Made by a program: the position numbers and the translations under genes | From: Rhodococcus sp. P1Y | GTDB lineage: Bacteria; Actinomycetota; Actinomycetes; Mycobacteriales; Mycobacteriaceae | Direction: 5' to 3' | Assembly (NCBI RefSeq): GCF_003641205.1 | Contig: NZ_CP032762.1 | Location: 5,290,001 to 5,354,000 of the forward strand | DNA: 64,000 bases | Shown here: positions 45,865 to 54,652 of the stretch, piece by piece | How the letters are laid out: every line of letters begins with the position of its first letter | Position numbering within the stretch: position 1 is the first letter of the stretch | The notes under the pieces: generated by a model | Told to the model about the DNA's origin: nothing | Seen by the model: the letters and a program-made list of their open reading frames with translations, nothing else | The model's database searches: none

Positions 45865-47151
45865 TCAGCGATCCCTGAACCGCTGCACGATCTCGCTCAT
45901 CGTATGGGGGTAGACGCCTTCTTCGGCCAGCTGCCTGCGAGTCTTGCGCCGTGTGATGACGAGCCCGGTGATCGCGACGATCCACACCGGGTATTGCACG
46001 AGAAATGCGACGCGGAACGCATCGAACGTGTATCCGCCCCGCAAGTCCAGGATCAATCCGATCGACGCGATCACGAGCAACGAGGCGAGAAATCCGCCGA
46101 TGTTGACCATCCCCTGGGCGGTCCCGAGGTTGGCACTCGGGTTGAAGGTCCTGGCGTAGTCGAAGCCGATGACCGAGCCCGGCCCTCCGACCGATATGAC
46201 AACCACCAGAACGACGAGAAGCCACAGCGGCGCGGGGCCAGGCAGAGCGAGGACGATTCCCCACATCGCCGCGTTGCTGATCATGATGGCAAGCACCAGC
46301 CACGACCGGCGCATCGGATAGCGGCCCGTGAGAATCCCCAGCACGATCCCCGACGCCACCGCCGAGACCACCGACACCGACAGCAACGCTCCGGCCGTCG
46401 ACGCGGACAAACCCTGTGCCGAGGTTAGGTATGGAATTCCCCACAGCAACGCGAACACCGTGATCGAGAACTGCGTTCCCATGTGACTGAAGAACCCGAG
46501 CCTGGTTCCGGGACGCTTCCAGACCTGCCGGATCGTCGCGACCGTCTCACGAATCGACGTCGCCTTCTCGACCGGCTCGGTTCCGGGTGGCGCATCGCGA
46601 ATCAGGGCGAGCGCCAACACGAACGCAACGAGACCGAGTGACGCGGCGCTGCCGAACGCAAAGCTCCATCCCGGTCCGCCCAGCAGAATCAGGAATGGCA
46701 CCGCCGACAAGATCTGACCGCCTTGCCCGAGCAGACCGGTCAGCTGCGACACGATCGGCACCTGGCGCGGGGGGAACCATTGCGGCACCAACCTCAGCAC
46801 CGAGATGAACGTCAATGCGTCGCCGACGCCTACCAGCGCCCTGGCTGCCACCGCCAGCGGCAACGACTCCGTGACGGCCAACGTCACCTGCGCGACGGTC
46901 ATCAGCAACGCCCCGAGCGCGATCATCTTCCGCGATCCGACGCGGTCCAGAACCACCCCGACCGGAATCTGCATGGCGGCGTACACGACGATCTGAAGAA
47001 CGACGAAGGACGACAGCAGCGACGGGCTGATCGAGAATCTGTTGGCGGCGTCGAGTCCGGCGACACCGAATGCCGTGCGGTGCAGAACTGCGACGATGTA
47101 CGCGAACACGCCCACACCCCAGACCACCCACACGCTTCTCACTGGCAACAT
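45865..47151 (-). CDS. MFS transporter (12-TM, nitrate/organic-anion type)
   Basis: A 428-residue MFS transporter starting [20 protein letters not shown]. It contains [17 protein letters not shown] (motif A), [25 protein letters not shown] and [18 protein letters not shown]. Twelve helices are expected. Similar uptake proteins serve small organic acids or sugars, but no substrate is evident. The open frame runs upstream to 47214 but overlaps the aroQ leader. Divergent with aroQ, 67 bases apart. Confidence 0.85.
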   Translation of the reverse strand: MLPVRSVWVVWGVGVFAYIVAVLHRTAFGVAGLDAANRFSISPSLLSSFVVLQIVVYAAMQIPVGVVLDRVGSRKMIALGALLMTVAQVTLAVTESLPLAVAARALVGVGDALTFISVLRLVPQWFPPRQVPIVSQLTGLLGQGGQILSAVPFLILLGGPGWSFAFGSAASLGLVAFVLALALIRDAPPGTEPVEKATSIRETVATIRQVWKRPGTRLGFFSHMGTQFSITVFALLWGIPYLTSAQGLSASTAGALLSVSVVSAVASGIVLGILTGRYPMRRSWLVLAIMISNAAMWGIVLALPGPAPLWLLVVLVVVISVGGPGSVIGFDYARTFNPSANLGTAQGMVNIGGFLASLLVIASIGLILDLRGGYTFDAFRVAFLVQYPVWIVAITGLVITRRKTRRQLAEEGVYPHTMSEIVQRFRDR

Positions 47152-47218
47152 TCTGCCGGGTCGTCTGTGGGAAGATCGCACCCGGCAGGACGCGACGACG
47201 CAGAAAGTGAGCAATCAC

Positions 47219-47653
47219 ATGGCCCACCCCATCTGGGTACTCAACGGACCGAACCTGAACATGCTCGGTACCCGCCAGCCAGATGTGTACGGTCACGACA
47301 CACTTTCCGACGTGATCGCACTGTGCGAGAAGACAGCAGCCGCTCACGGCCGGACCATTCGCGCGGAGCAGTCGAACCACGAGGGCCAGATCATCGACTG
47401 GATCCACGAGGCCCGCGGCGCTGCCTCGGGAATTGTCATCAATCCCGGTGGACTGACCCACACCTCGGTCGCCCTCAGGGACGCGCTCGTCATACCGGAA
47501 GTACCGATCATCGAGGTCCACATCAGCAACGTGCACGCGCGCGAGGACTTCCGCCACCACTCCTACGTCTCCCCCATTGCCAATGGCGTGATCGCTGGGC
47601 TCGGCATCGCAGGGTACGGATACGCCATCGAACGACTCGTCGCGCTCAGCTAG
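47219..47653 (+). CDS. aroQ: 3-dehydroquinate dehydratase, type II
   Basis: A 144-residue enzyme that converts 3-dehydroquinate to 3-dehydroshikimate in the shikimate pathway. Type II motifs are [15 protein letters not shown] at the start, [34 protein letters not shown] and [20 protein letters not shown], the last including the flexible-loop and catalytic His. Length is exactly typical. No other aro gene is adjacent, as the usual aroK-aroB cluster is not here, so this may be an additional or catabolic copy. Confidence 0.95.
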   Translation: MAHPIWVLNGPNLNMLGTRQPDVYGHDTLSDVIALCEKTAAAHGRTIRAEQSNHEGQIIDWIHEARGAASGIVINPGGLTHTSVALRDALVIPEVPIIEVHISNVHAREDFRHHSYVSPIANGVIAGLGIAGYGYAIERLVALS

Positions 47654-47704
47654 AGCTCAGGTTCACCTGCCTATGCTGACTCGGGCAGGAGTGGAGCCCG
47701 CGGA

Positions 47705-48487
47705 ATGACCCAGGGATCAGAGCGTAGGACGAGCGAGGGATCAGCCACGGTGAGCAACGACAGGGCGAGTAAGAACAGCAAGAAGAAGGCGCAGGCAGCC
47801 GCAGCGGCCCTGCAAGGTAAGAAGGACAGACAGCGTCGCACGCTGATTCAGGTCGGCGTTGCCGTTGTACTGATCGCGCTCGTTGCCGTCATCGGGTTCT
47901 CCATCGCGTCCAAGAGTTCGGACGACACCACCGCAGCCCCCGCAGCGACGCCGTCGACGGTCACAGCCGATGGCGCCATCCGCATCGGTGACCCGAACGC
48001 GGCCGTCGTCGTCACTGCCGTCGAGGACTTCCAGTGCCCGGCGTGCAAGCAGTTCGAGGCCATCAGCGGAGACACCCTGTCGGAACTGGTCGCGGACAAC
48101 ACCATCGCAGTCGACTACAAGCCGATCGCGATACTCGACCGCATGTCCACGACCAACTACTCGACCCGTGCGGCGAACGCGAGCCTCTGCGTCGCCGACG
48201 CCGACATCTCCAAGTGGCCTGCCTGGCACAAGGCGATGTTCGAACAGCAGCCCGCCGAGGGTGGCGCGGGTCTGAGCGACGAGGACCTGACCGGTATAGC
48301 TCAGCTGATGCAAATCGACGTCGGCAGCTGTATCGCCGACGGGAAATACACCGACTACGTCGCGAGCCAAACGCAGAACGTTGTCAACAGCGGCATCACC
48401 AGCACCCCGACGGTGACGGTCAACGGCACCGCGGTGTCGAACCCGACGCCGGACGGTCTGCGCGCGGCTATCGCTGCGGCACAGTGA
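47705..48487 (+). CDS. Membrane-anchored DsbA-like thiol-disulfide oxidoreductase
   Basis: A 260-residue protein. A basic, lysine-rich cytoplasmic region is followed by one transmembrane helix (VGVAVVLIALVAVIGFSIA, about residues 50-68) and a periplasmic thioredoxin fold. The active site is FQCPACKQFE with Cys111 and Cys114, and the cis-Pro loop is TSTPTVTVNG. It oxidises cell-envelope proteins. A VKOR gene follows 10 bases later, providing its reoxidation partner. GTG 47750 is an alternative start. Confidence 0.9.
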   Translation: MTQGSERRTSEGSATVSNDRASKNSKKKAQAAAAALQGKKDRQRRTLIQVGVAVVLIALVAVIGFSIASKSSDDTTAAPAATPSTVTADGAIRIGDPNAAVVVTAVEDFQCPACKQFEAISGDTLSELVADNTIAVDYKPIAILDRMSTTNYSTRAANASLCVADADISKWPAWHKAMFEQQPAEGGAGLSDEDLTGIAQLMQIDVGSCIADGKYTDYVASQTQNVVNSGITSTPTVTVNGTAVSNPTPDGLRAAIAAAQ

Positions 48488-48497
48488 GGCCGGCGCA

Positions 48498-49067
48498 GTG
48501 AAGCCGGCACGGGCGGCAGCATGGGTCCTCACAGTCGGGGGGCTACTCGGTCTACTCGCCGCGTTGACGCTGACTATCGAGCGGTTCAAACTACTCGAGG
48601 ACTCGTCGTACGTTCCGTCGTGCAGCTTGAACCCGGTGCTGTCGTGCGGTTCGGTGATGACGACGGACCAGGCCGCACTGTTCGGATTCCCCAACCCAAT
48701 CCTCGGCATCGTCGCGTTCACCGTGGTGGTGACGACAGGAATCCTGACGCTGGCGAAGATCGAGTTGCCGCACTGGTATTGGCTGGGACTGTCGATCGGC
48801 ACGCTGTTCGGCGAGGTGTTCATCCATTGGCTGATCGATCAGAGCCTGTACGAGATCGGCGCCCTCTGCCCGTACTGCATGGTCGTGTGGTTCGTGACCA
48901 TGCCGATATTCGTCGTCTCGCTCTCGCAACTGGTGGACCGCGAGCATGCAGGAACCGCGGCGAGGTTCTTGCTGGAATGGCGCTGGACCATCCTCGCCCT
49001 CTGGTACGCCGTGGTGATCGCCTTGATCGGCATCAGGTTCTCGGACTACTGGTCCACCCTGATCTAG
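48498..49067 (+). CDS. Vitamin K epoxide reductase (VKOR) family protein
   Basis: A 189-residue membrane protein with four or five helices. The VKOR motif cysteines are in SCSLNPVLSCGSV (Cys42, Cys50) and the redox pair CPYC (Cys124, Cys127) lies in the fourth helix. It transfers electrons from DsbA to menaquinone and serves the function of DsbB in Actinobacteria. GTG 48498 follows the DsbA-like gene by 10 bases, so the two form a matched disulfide-bond operon. Confidence 0.92.
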   Translation: MKPARAAAWVLTVGGLLGLLAALTLTIERFKLLEDSSYVPSCSLNPVLSCGSVMTTDQAALFGFPNPILGIVAFTVVVTTGILTLAKIELPHWYWLGLSIGTLFGEVFIHWLIDQSLYEIGALCPYCMVVWFVTMPIFVVSLSQLVDREHAGTAARFLLEWRWTILALWYAVVIALIGIRFSDYWSTLI

Positions 49068-49077
49068 AGGACGCGGT

Positions 49078-49479
49078 CTAGAGGACAGCTACCGCATCGA
49101 TTTCGATGAGTAGTTCCGGCATCGCCAGGCGTGAGATTTCGACGACGGTCTGAGCCGGTCTCGTCTCGGGGAAGAGCTCGCCGAGAATCCCGGTGTAGGT
49201 GTCGAGGTTGCGCAGATCGACGAAGTAGACCGTCAGTTTCACGACGTTGTCGAGCGTGCCGCCGGCCGCGTCGACGATGAGCCGAATGTTCTCGAACGCC
49301 AACCTGATCTGCGTGTCGACGTCGCCGATTCCTGCGAACTGCCCGTCGGCGGTGATCGCCGTCTGTCCGGACAGGTACAGCGTCGTCGAGGCCTGTTCGA
49401 TGGCAACACATTGAGACAACAACTGTGCGCCCGGATCCCAGACCGTGTCGGGGGATATGACGTTCTTGTTCACGAGCAC
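49078..49479 (-). CDS. RidA family protein
   Basis: A 133-residue RidA/YjgF-like protein. The core contains LYLSGQTAITADGQFAGIGD, FENIRLIVDAAGGTLDNVVKLTVYFVDL and ETRPAQTVVEISRLAMPELLIEIDAVA. The arginine of canonical deaminase RidA is present in ETRPAQT, so a reactive-enamine/imine deaminase role is plausible. It stands alone, convergent with the VKOR gene. Two start codons, GTG 49479 and GTG 49473, are possible. Confidence 0.85.
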   Translation of the reverse strand: MLVNKNVISPDTVWDPGAQLLSQCVAIEQASTTLYLSGQTAITADGQFAGIGDVDTQIRLAFENIRLIVDAAGGTLDNVVKLTVYFVDLRNLDTYTGILGELFPETRPAQTVVEISRLAMPELLIEIDAVAVL

Positions 49480-49665
49480 TCCTGTCGGTCTGTTCGGTCA
49501 ACCTACCTGCCGCTCCATTGCCTGGTTGTGATCAGCCACAAGCGGACGGTTCTATTACGCCTCGCGAATCGTCCCGGCAGTGCATGATGATGTGAGTCAG
49601 CTCACTACCGTGAGCGGGCCATGCAGGTCGGGGCGGGAATCTTCACAGGCACCAGGAGTTGTTAC

Positions 49666-51108
49666 ATGGCAGGCGATCCGATCGCAGTCATCGTTGCAGT
49701 AATCGTGTCCGCAGCGGGCGCAGTCGCCGGAACCGATCTCCCTCCGCCGATCCAGGACGGGGCGCAGGGGGTAGCAGCAGCGGCCGAGGGTTCATCGGAC
49801 GGATTGCAGCAACAACTCGACGATCTACTCGGCGGATTGCCGGACAGTCAGCGCGAGCAAGCGGAGACGATGCTCGACGACGCAGCGACTGCCGTCGAGA
49901 ACGCCGCGGAACCGATGCTGCCGACGGTGCCCGAGACAGCCGAGAGCACTACCGGCACACCTGCCGAACCCGCTGCGGCCCCGGCACCGCTCGCTGCAGC
50001 GCCGAAACCCGCCGCAAGCAGTCCGATCTCCACTGCCACCTCGCTCGGCGCTGTCACCTCACTCGGTGCTCTGATTCCCAGCACCGCGGGGATCGTTCAG
50101 TTCGGCACCTCCTCGTTCTCCCTCGGCGACCTGGCGTCGCAGACGGCGTTCATGCCAGCGGCCGAATCGCTTCGGCGTGCACTGTTTCCCGGCATGCCCG
50201 CCACGTTCACCGGTGTGTCGGCGTCACCGATCGGGGCCATCACCGCGTTCGTTCCGTGGCTCATGAAGGCCGGCTCGATCTGCGGCGGAGTCAAAGCTCC
50301 GACGATCGCCGCTCTGTACGCCGCCGAGAACGGTTTTCGCTACGGACCGACTGCGCCCGTCTCGTCCACCGGTGCACGCGGACCCGGGCAGTTCATGCCC
50401 GGCACCTGGCAGACATACGGCAAAGATGCCGACGGCGACGGCACCGCCGACATCAACGGCATCGCGGACTCGGTGATGGCGTCGGGAAACCTGTTGTGCG
50501 ACATCAGCGGCCAGGTCGAGAAGTGGAAGGCCGAGGGACGGGTCAAGGGTGACACCCTGGACCTGACGATCGCCGGGTACAACGCAGGCGCGGGCGCGGT
50601 TCTACGATCAGGCGGAATGCCCTCGGGAACACCCGATTACGAAAATCAGACCAAGCCGTACGTCGCCAAGATTCGAGCGACGGAACGCCAGTTCGCGGCC
50701 ATGCTCAATCCCTTCGCCGGGCTCGACCTCGCCGGTATCGGTGCGCGGGCGGTCAATTCCGCAATGGACTACCTCGGATTGCCGTACGTGTGGGGTGGCG
50801 GCAACATCAACGGCCCCTCCGGCGGCGGTTTCGACTGCTCCGGTCTTACGTCGTACGCGGTCTACAAGGCCTCGGGCGGCACCGTCACTCTGCCGCGCAC
50901 CTCGGAGACGCAGTGGAACGTAGGCACCGAAGTGCCGATCGAGTTGGCGCAGCCCGGTGACCTACTGTTCGGAAACTGGCAGTCAGCCGGCCCCGGCCAC
51001 GTCGCCATCTACGTCGGCAACGGCCAGATGGTCCACGCGCCGACGTTCGGCGACGTCGTCCGCATCGGCCCGGTGTTCGACGGCATGAAGGCGCGGCGGG
51101 TGCTGTGA
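49666..51108 (+). CDS. Cell-wall hydrolase: SLT-type transglycosylase + NlpC/P60 endopeptidase
   Basis: A 480-residue protein starting at ATG 49666 (MAGDPIAVIVAVIVSAAGAV), with AGGAG at a suitable distance; the longer frame from 49621 is less likely. An N-terminal hydrophobic segment may act as signal. A Glu- and Ala-rich linker follows. The middle domain has ALYAAENGFRYGPTAPV and GARGPGQFMPGTWQTYGKDA of soluble lytic transglycosylase type. The last 110 residues are NlpC/P60, with Cys391 in FDCSGLTS, His445 in PGHVAIYVG and His457 in MVHAPTFGD. Such two-enzyme proteins split peptidoglycan during growth or resuscitation. Confidence 0.88.
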   Translation: MAGDPIAVIVAVIVSAAGAVAGTDLPPPIQDGAQGVAAAAEGSSDGLQQQLDDLLGGLPDSQREQAETMLDDAATAVENAAEPMLPTVPETAESTTGTPAEPAAAPAPLAAAPKPAASSPISTATSLGAVTSLGALIPSTAGIVQFGTSSFSLGDLASQTAFMPAAESLRRALFPGMPATFTGVSASPIGAITAFVPWLMKAGSICGGVKAPTIAALYAAENGFRYGPTAPVSSTGARGPGQFMPGTWQTYGKDADGDGTADINGIADSVMASGNLLCDISGQVEKWKAEGRVKGDTLDLTIAGYNAGAGAVLRSGGMPSGTPDYENQTKPYVAKIRATERQFAAMLNPFAGLDLAGIGARAVNSAMDYLGLPYVWGGGNINGPSGGGFDCSGLTSYAVYKASGGTVTLPRTSETQWNVGTEVPIELAQPGDLLFGNWQSAGPGHVAIYVGNGQMVHAPTFGDVVRIGPVFDGMKARRVL

Positions 51109-51174
51109 GAAGAGGCTGCGGGTAAGTTCGAGAACGACAGCTGAGGTCGTGACCGGATTGAGGAGAACCCACCT

Positions 51175-51954
51175 GTGGCCAGCGGAGCCCGCAACGAACC
51201 ACTGAGCTTCGACGACCCCTTGGCCCCGGCGCCACCCGAGGGAGAAGGCTTCGAGACCGGCTGGACCGTGAGGACCGGCGACGTCGATCCCGACAACCGC
51301 CTCAGATTCGACGGAATCGCGCGCTACCTACAGGACATCGGCTCGGACAACCTCGCGGCCACGTCCCTCGGCGTCACCGACCCGTTCTGGATCGTACGAA
51401 GAACGGTCATCGACGTGCATACGCCGGTGAAGTTCCCCAACCGCGTACACATGCGCCGTTGGTGCTCGTCGATGTCGACGCGATGGTCGAACATGCGGGT
51501 GAACATCACCACCGACGAGGGCGCATCGATCGAAACCGAGGGCTTCTGGATCAACATCAGCGCCACCACCGGAGGTCCGACGCGCATCAGCGACGAGGCA
51601 CTTACCCTCCTTGCCCGCACGACAGAGGAACATCGACTTCGATGGAAGGCCTGGCTCACCGAGCCTGCGCCGCCCGAATCGCATACCGATGTTCAATTCC
51701 CTTTGCGCGCAACCGATATCGACTCGTTCAACCACGTCAACAACGCAATCTACTGGCACGCCGTCGAAGAACTGCTCGTCGACCGGAGCGAGCTGCTGCG
51801 CGAACCGCACCGCGCCGTCATCGAGTACCTGTCCCCCGTTCTCGCCGGCGAACACGTCACCATCCGGCACCGCTACGACAACGGCTCTCTCACACTGTGG
51901 TTCGTCGTCGACGGGTCGGTCCGCTCAGTCGCGAAGGTCGCGCCGAGGGCCTGA
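51175..51954 (+). CDS. Acyl-ACP thioesterase-like hotdog protein
   Basis: A 259-residue protein starting with GTG at 51175, preceded by GAGGAG. It has two hotdog-like halves: ETGWTVRTGDVDPDNRLRFDGIARYLQDIG at the start, and RATDIDSFNHVNNAIYWHAVEELL in the second half with the Asn-His-Asn type active site. This is the pattern of acyl-ACP/acyl-CoA thioesterases. Its last 82 bases overlap the 3' end of the biotin-cluster ligase on the opposite strand. A link to that cluster (releasing an acyl chain) is possible but unproven. Confidence 0.8.
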   Translation: MASGARNEPLSFDDPLAPAPPEGEGFETGWTVRTGDVDPDNRLRFDGIARYLQDIGSDNLAATSLGVTDPFWIVRRTVIDVHTPVKFPNRVHMRRWCSSMSTRWSNMRVNITTDEGASIETEGFWINISATTGGPTRISDEALTLLARTTEEHRLRWKAWLTEPAPPESHTDVQFPLRATDIDSFNHVNNAIYWHAVEELLVDRSELLREPHRAVIEYLSPVLAGEHVTIRHRYDNGSLTLWFVVDGSVRSVAKVAPRA

Positions 51955-53312
51955 CGGTCGATCTTGCCGCGCGGGGTGCGGGGAAGGGCATCGAGAACGC
52001 GAATGCTCGACGGCATGCTCGGGGCAGGTAATACGGTGCGCAGATGCCGTCGAATCTCTGCCGTCGACGGCGCATGCGCGTCGACCACGAGAGCGAGCGC
52101 CGGCGCCTGTCCCATCCTGGCGTCGGGCAATGCAATCGCGGCCGCGTCGACGACTCCCGAAATATCCAGTGCTGCAGCCTCGATCGGCGCCAATTCCACG
52201 TTGAGGCCCGCCCTGATCAGGGTGTCGGAGTCTCGACCGAACAGAGTCAACTCCCTACCCTCGATCGAACCCCTGTCGCCTACCGTCATCCAGCCGTCGA
52301 CGGGCCCGCTCTGGATCCCCATGTCGGTGAGGTAGCCGTCGAACAGCATGTCGCTGCGCACGTGAACAACACCGTCGCGAATCTGCGCTTCGACCCCGTC
52401 GAACAGAATTCCCGCGCTCGGCTCGACCCCACGGTCGTAGGAAACGAAGCTGAGCTCGGATGCGCCGTAGAAGTGTGTCAGCGATGCAGTGGGCAATACC
52501 TCCTGCAGCGCAACGCGCCCGGACGTCGGCCAGCGGGCGGCACTGGAGAGCACCTCGCGAACGCTCGTCACCGGTCCGATCCCCGATCTCACGATGTCCC
52601 AGGCGATGGTCGGCACCGAATACAGGTGCGTCGCTTCGCTTTCGAGCGCATCGGCCGCTGGCCGCAGATCGACGGTCGCTCCCCTGGTCAGGGCGTGCAA
52701 CGCGCCGTACAGAAAGTGCGTGTGATCGAGCACTCCCGGGGTCGACACTCTGTCTCCGGGTCGAATGTCGAAAATCGCGTCACTCCGGTCGAGTGTTCGC
52801 GCCCAAGAACGTTGACTCCGGACGAACAGCTTGGGTTCACCCGTCGTACCGGAGGTGACACCGACGAGCAGTTCGCTCTGCGGGGTCGCGGCCATGTGGG
52901 GGTGGCCTGATTCGTCCAGAAATGCGACCGGATTCGCGCAGCCGAGGCGGCTGAGCCTGCGATGCTGATTCGGCTCGGCCAGCACCACATTCGGTGCCGC
53001 CAGCTCCATGATTCTCGCGAACTGGACGGGCAACAGATGCCGGTGCAGCAACACCACCGACACTCCCGAATGCATCGCGGCAGCCACCGCAACGATCGAA
53101 CCCACATCGGACGTCGGAAGAACCGCCACTCGGCGCATGCCACCCATCGCGGCGGCTGTGCGCTGCACTCGGTCCCAGAGTTCGCCGTACGACACTGCGT
53201 CACGACGGTCGACGACTGCGACCGCCGCACTGTCGGCTTCCACTCGGCACGCTATCCGTGAGGTGAGAAGCTCAGGCATCGGCGTGCTCGGTTCACGGCC
53301 CGGCTCAATCAT
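51873..53312 (-). CDS. AMP-dependent ligase of the biotin-transport cluster (1)
   Basis: A 479-residue ANL-superfamily enzyme. The P-loop-like ATP motif is LLVGVTSGTTGEPKLFVRSQ, the acyl-binding/A5 region is HFYGASELSFVSY, the A8-like hinge is GRDSDTLIRAGLNVELAPIE and the catalytic Lys is in LPRTPRGKIDRQAL. So it should activate a carboxylic acid as acyl-AMP and then CoA. It is the last gene of the bioY operon. The ATG at 53312 lies in the last unit of the 17-bp mini-ORF array; ATG 53279 (MPELLTSR) is an alternative and may be the original start. Confidence 0.82.
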   Translation of the reverse strand: MIEPGREPSTPMPELLTSRIACRVEADSAAVAVVDRRDAVSYGELWDRVQRTAAAMGGMRRVAVLPTSDVGSIVAVAAAMHSGVSVVLLHRHLLPVQFARIMELAAPNVVLAEPNQHRRLSRLGCANPVAFLDESGHPHMAATPQSELLVGVTSGTTGEPKLFVRSQRSWARTLDRSDAIFDIRPGDRVSTPGVLDHTHFLYGALHALTRGATVDLRPAADALESEATHLYSVPTIAWDIVRSGIGPVTSVREVLSSAARWPTSGRVALQEVLPTASLTHFYGASELSFVSYDRGVEPSAGILFDGVEAQIRDGVVHVRSDMLFDGYLTDMGIQSGPVDGWMTVGDRGSIEGRELTLFGRDSDTLIRAGLNVELAPIEAAALDISGVVDAAAIALPDARMGQAPALALVVDAHAPSTAEIRRHLRTVLPAPSMPSSIRVLDALPRTPRGKIDRQALGATFATERTDPSTTNHSVREPLS

Positions 53313-53385
53313 CGGCGCAGTTCAATCATCGGCGCAGTTCAGTCATCGGCGCAGTTCAGTCATCGGCGCAGTTCAGTCATCGTCG
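53305..53385 (-). repeat. 17-bp tandem array forming a chain of mini-ORFs between ecfT and the ligase
   Basis: Four full units (ACTGCGCCGATGACTGA, two with ATT in place of ACT) plus the related ecfT end. On the minus strand each ATG opens a six-codon frame (MTELRR three times, then MIELRR). Its TGA overlaps the next unit's ATG (ATGA), and the last stop overlaps the ligase ATG at 53312. The period is 17, so the frame shifts by two each time. It appears to be a slipped-strand duplication of the ecfT-ligase junction and may set the coupling between the two genes. Confidence 0.85.
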
Positions 53386-53975
53386 ACGCCCCTGGCGACG
53401 AGAGCGTCTCCCAACGCATCGGCCGTTCGAAGTGCCCGGACGAGAACGGGTGTCGCGAGCGCAGTCATCGACCACTGAAGGCCCCGCGCCTTTCTCGCCT
53501 CGGAGACCTCGCCCACGATCGTCGCGAGGATCGGAATACAACGAATAGCCAGCGCGAGCATCAACCCGATCCGTTCGGGGTCGACTCCGAACCGCCGCAG
53601 TGGTCCGAGCGCCCGCGTCACCGTATCGAGCATGTCGGTGACCCGGGTTGTCAGCGTCACGAGCGCCGCGAGCGCCACCGAGATCAGCAAGACTCCGCAT
53701 ACCACGATTGCGCGGGTGGGAGAGGTGATGATCACCTGGAACACCGCGATGATCACGATCATCCACAGCACCGGACGTAGCTGCGCCAGAGCAAGTTTCG
53801 CAGGAATACGTGCGACCGCATACAGCAGAGCAACCGCGATTGCGACGATCCCGACGACTACCGGCGTGCGCACGAACAGCGTCGCGGCGAGAATCGAGAT
53901 CAGCAGAAGTGCCAACTTCACCCCGGCGGGAAGCCGATGCACAACCGTGTCCCCCGGGCGGTACAGCCCGATCAC
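53373..53975 (-). CDS. bioN: ECF transporter transmembrane subunit T (BioN-like)
   Basis: A 200-residue membrane protein with about five helices. It carries the EcfT coupling motif EARKARG near the C-terminus and ends LVARGVDDD. Its partner ATPase overlaps it by four bases, and BioY is in the same operon, so it should be the T component of a biotin ECF transporter. The final codons GAC GAT GAC TGA merge into the tandem array described at 53305-53385. Confidence 0.87.
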   Translation of the reverse strand: MIGLYRPGDTVVHRLPAGVKLALLLISILAATLFVRTPVVVGIVAIAVALLYAVARIPAKLALAQLRPVLWMIVIIAVFQVIITSPTRAIVVCGVLLISVALAALVTLTTRVTDMLDTVTRALGPLRRFGVDPERIGLMLALAIRCIPILATIVGEVSEARKARGLQWSMTALATPVLVRALRTADALGDALVARGVDDD

Positions 53976-54652
53976 AGGACCAGCTCCTGGTAGGCCGGGA
54001 CCGCGTCGTCCGGTGTGCCGTCGAACGCGACGAGTCCGTCGTCGATGACGATGACACGCTCGAACGACTCCAGCAGCGCCAACTGATGGGTCACGACGAT
54101 CACCTGCTGATCGATCGAGTCGAGCGCTTCGGAGACGACGCGCGCATTGCGGAGGTCGAGCAGGGTGGTCGGCTCGTCCGCGACGACGACCTCCGGCCGT
54201 CGGATGAGGACCGCGCCGATGGCCAACAACTGCTTCTGTCCGCCGGACAACAGGTGGGCGGGGTGCTCGGCGTGCCCGTCCAACCGAAACCTGGTCAAGA
54301 TCTCCTGCACTCGATCGGCGATCTCGTCCTTGCTCAACTTCGATCGCCTGAGCGAGAACGCGAGATCCTCGCCGACGGTAGGCATCACTATCTGATTGTC
54401 GGGGTCGGTGAAGACGAAGCCGACCTTCTTGCGAACCTGCCCACCCTTCTTCGCCGGATCGATACCGTCCACCGTCACGGTTCCCGATGTGGGCGTCAGC
54501 AGCCCGTTGATGGTGCGGGCAAGTGTCGACTTGCCCGAACCGTTCGATCCGATGATTCCGACCCTGCGTTCGGTGATGGACAAGTCGATGCCTCGCAGCA
54601 CCTCTCGTTCACCGAACGAGTGCCGGATGCCTCGAAACACGATCTCGCTCAC
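53972..54652 (-). CDS. bioM: ECF transporter ATPase subunit (BioM-like)
   Basis: A 226-residue ATPase starting with GTG at 54652 (VSEIVFRGIRHSFGEREVL). Walker A is GSNGSGKST, the signature LLSGGQKQLLAIGA, Walker B VVVADEPTTLLD and the switch VVTHQLALL. The Q-loop lies near VFTDPDNQIVMPTVGED, a typical EcfA feature. The start overlaps the thiolase stop (GTGA) and the stop overlaps ecfT. With BioN and BioY it forms the biotin importer. The alternative start at 54655 differs by one codon. Confidence 0.9.
   Translation of the reverse strand: MSEIVFRGIRHSFGEREVLRGIDLSITERRVGIIGSNGSGKSTLARTINGLLTPTSGTVTVDGIDPAKKGGQVRKKVGFVFTDPDNQIVMPTVGEDLAFSLRRSKLSKDEIADRVQEILTRFRLDGHAEHPAHLLSGGQKQLLAIGAVLIRRPEVVVADEPTTLLDLRNARVVSEALDSIDQQVIVVTHQLALLESFERVIVIDDGLVAFDGTPDDAVPAYQELVL

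Noticed and set aside
53305..53385. A possible CRISPR array because of direct repeats
   Set aside because: Repeats are contiguous with no spacers and cover a gene boundary; there are no cas genes.
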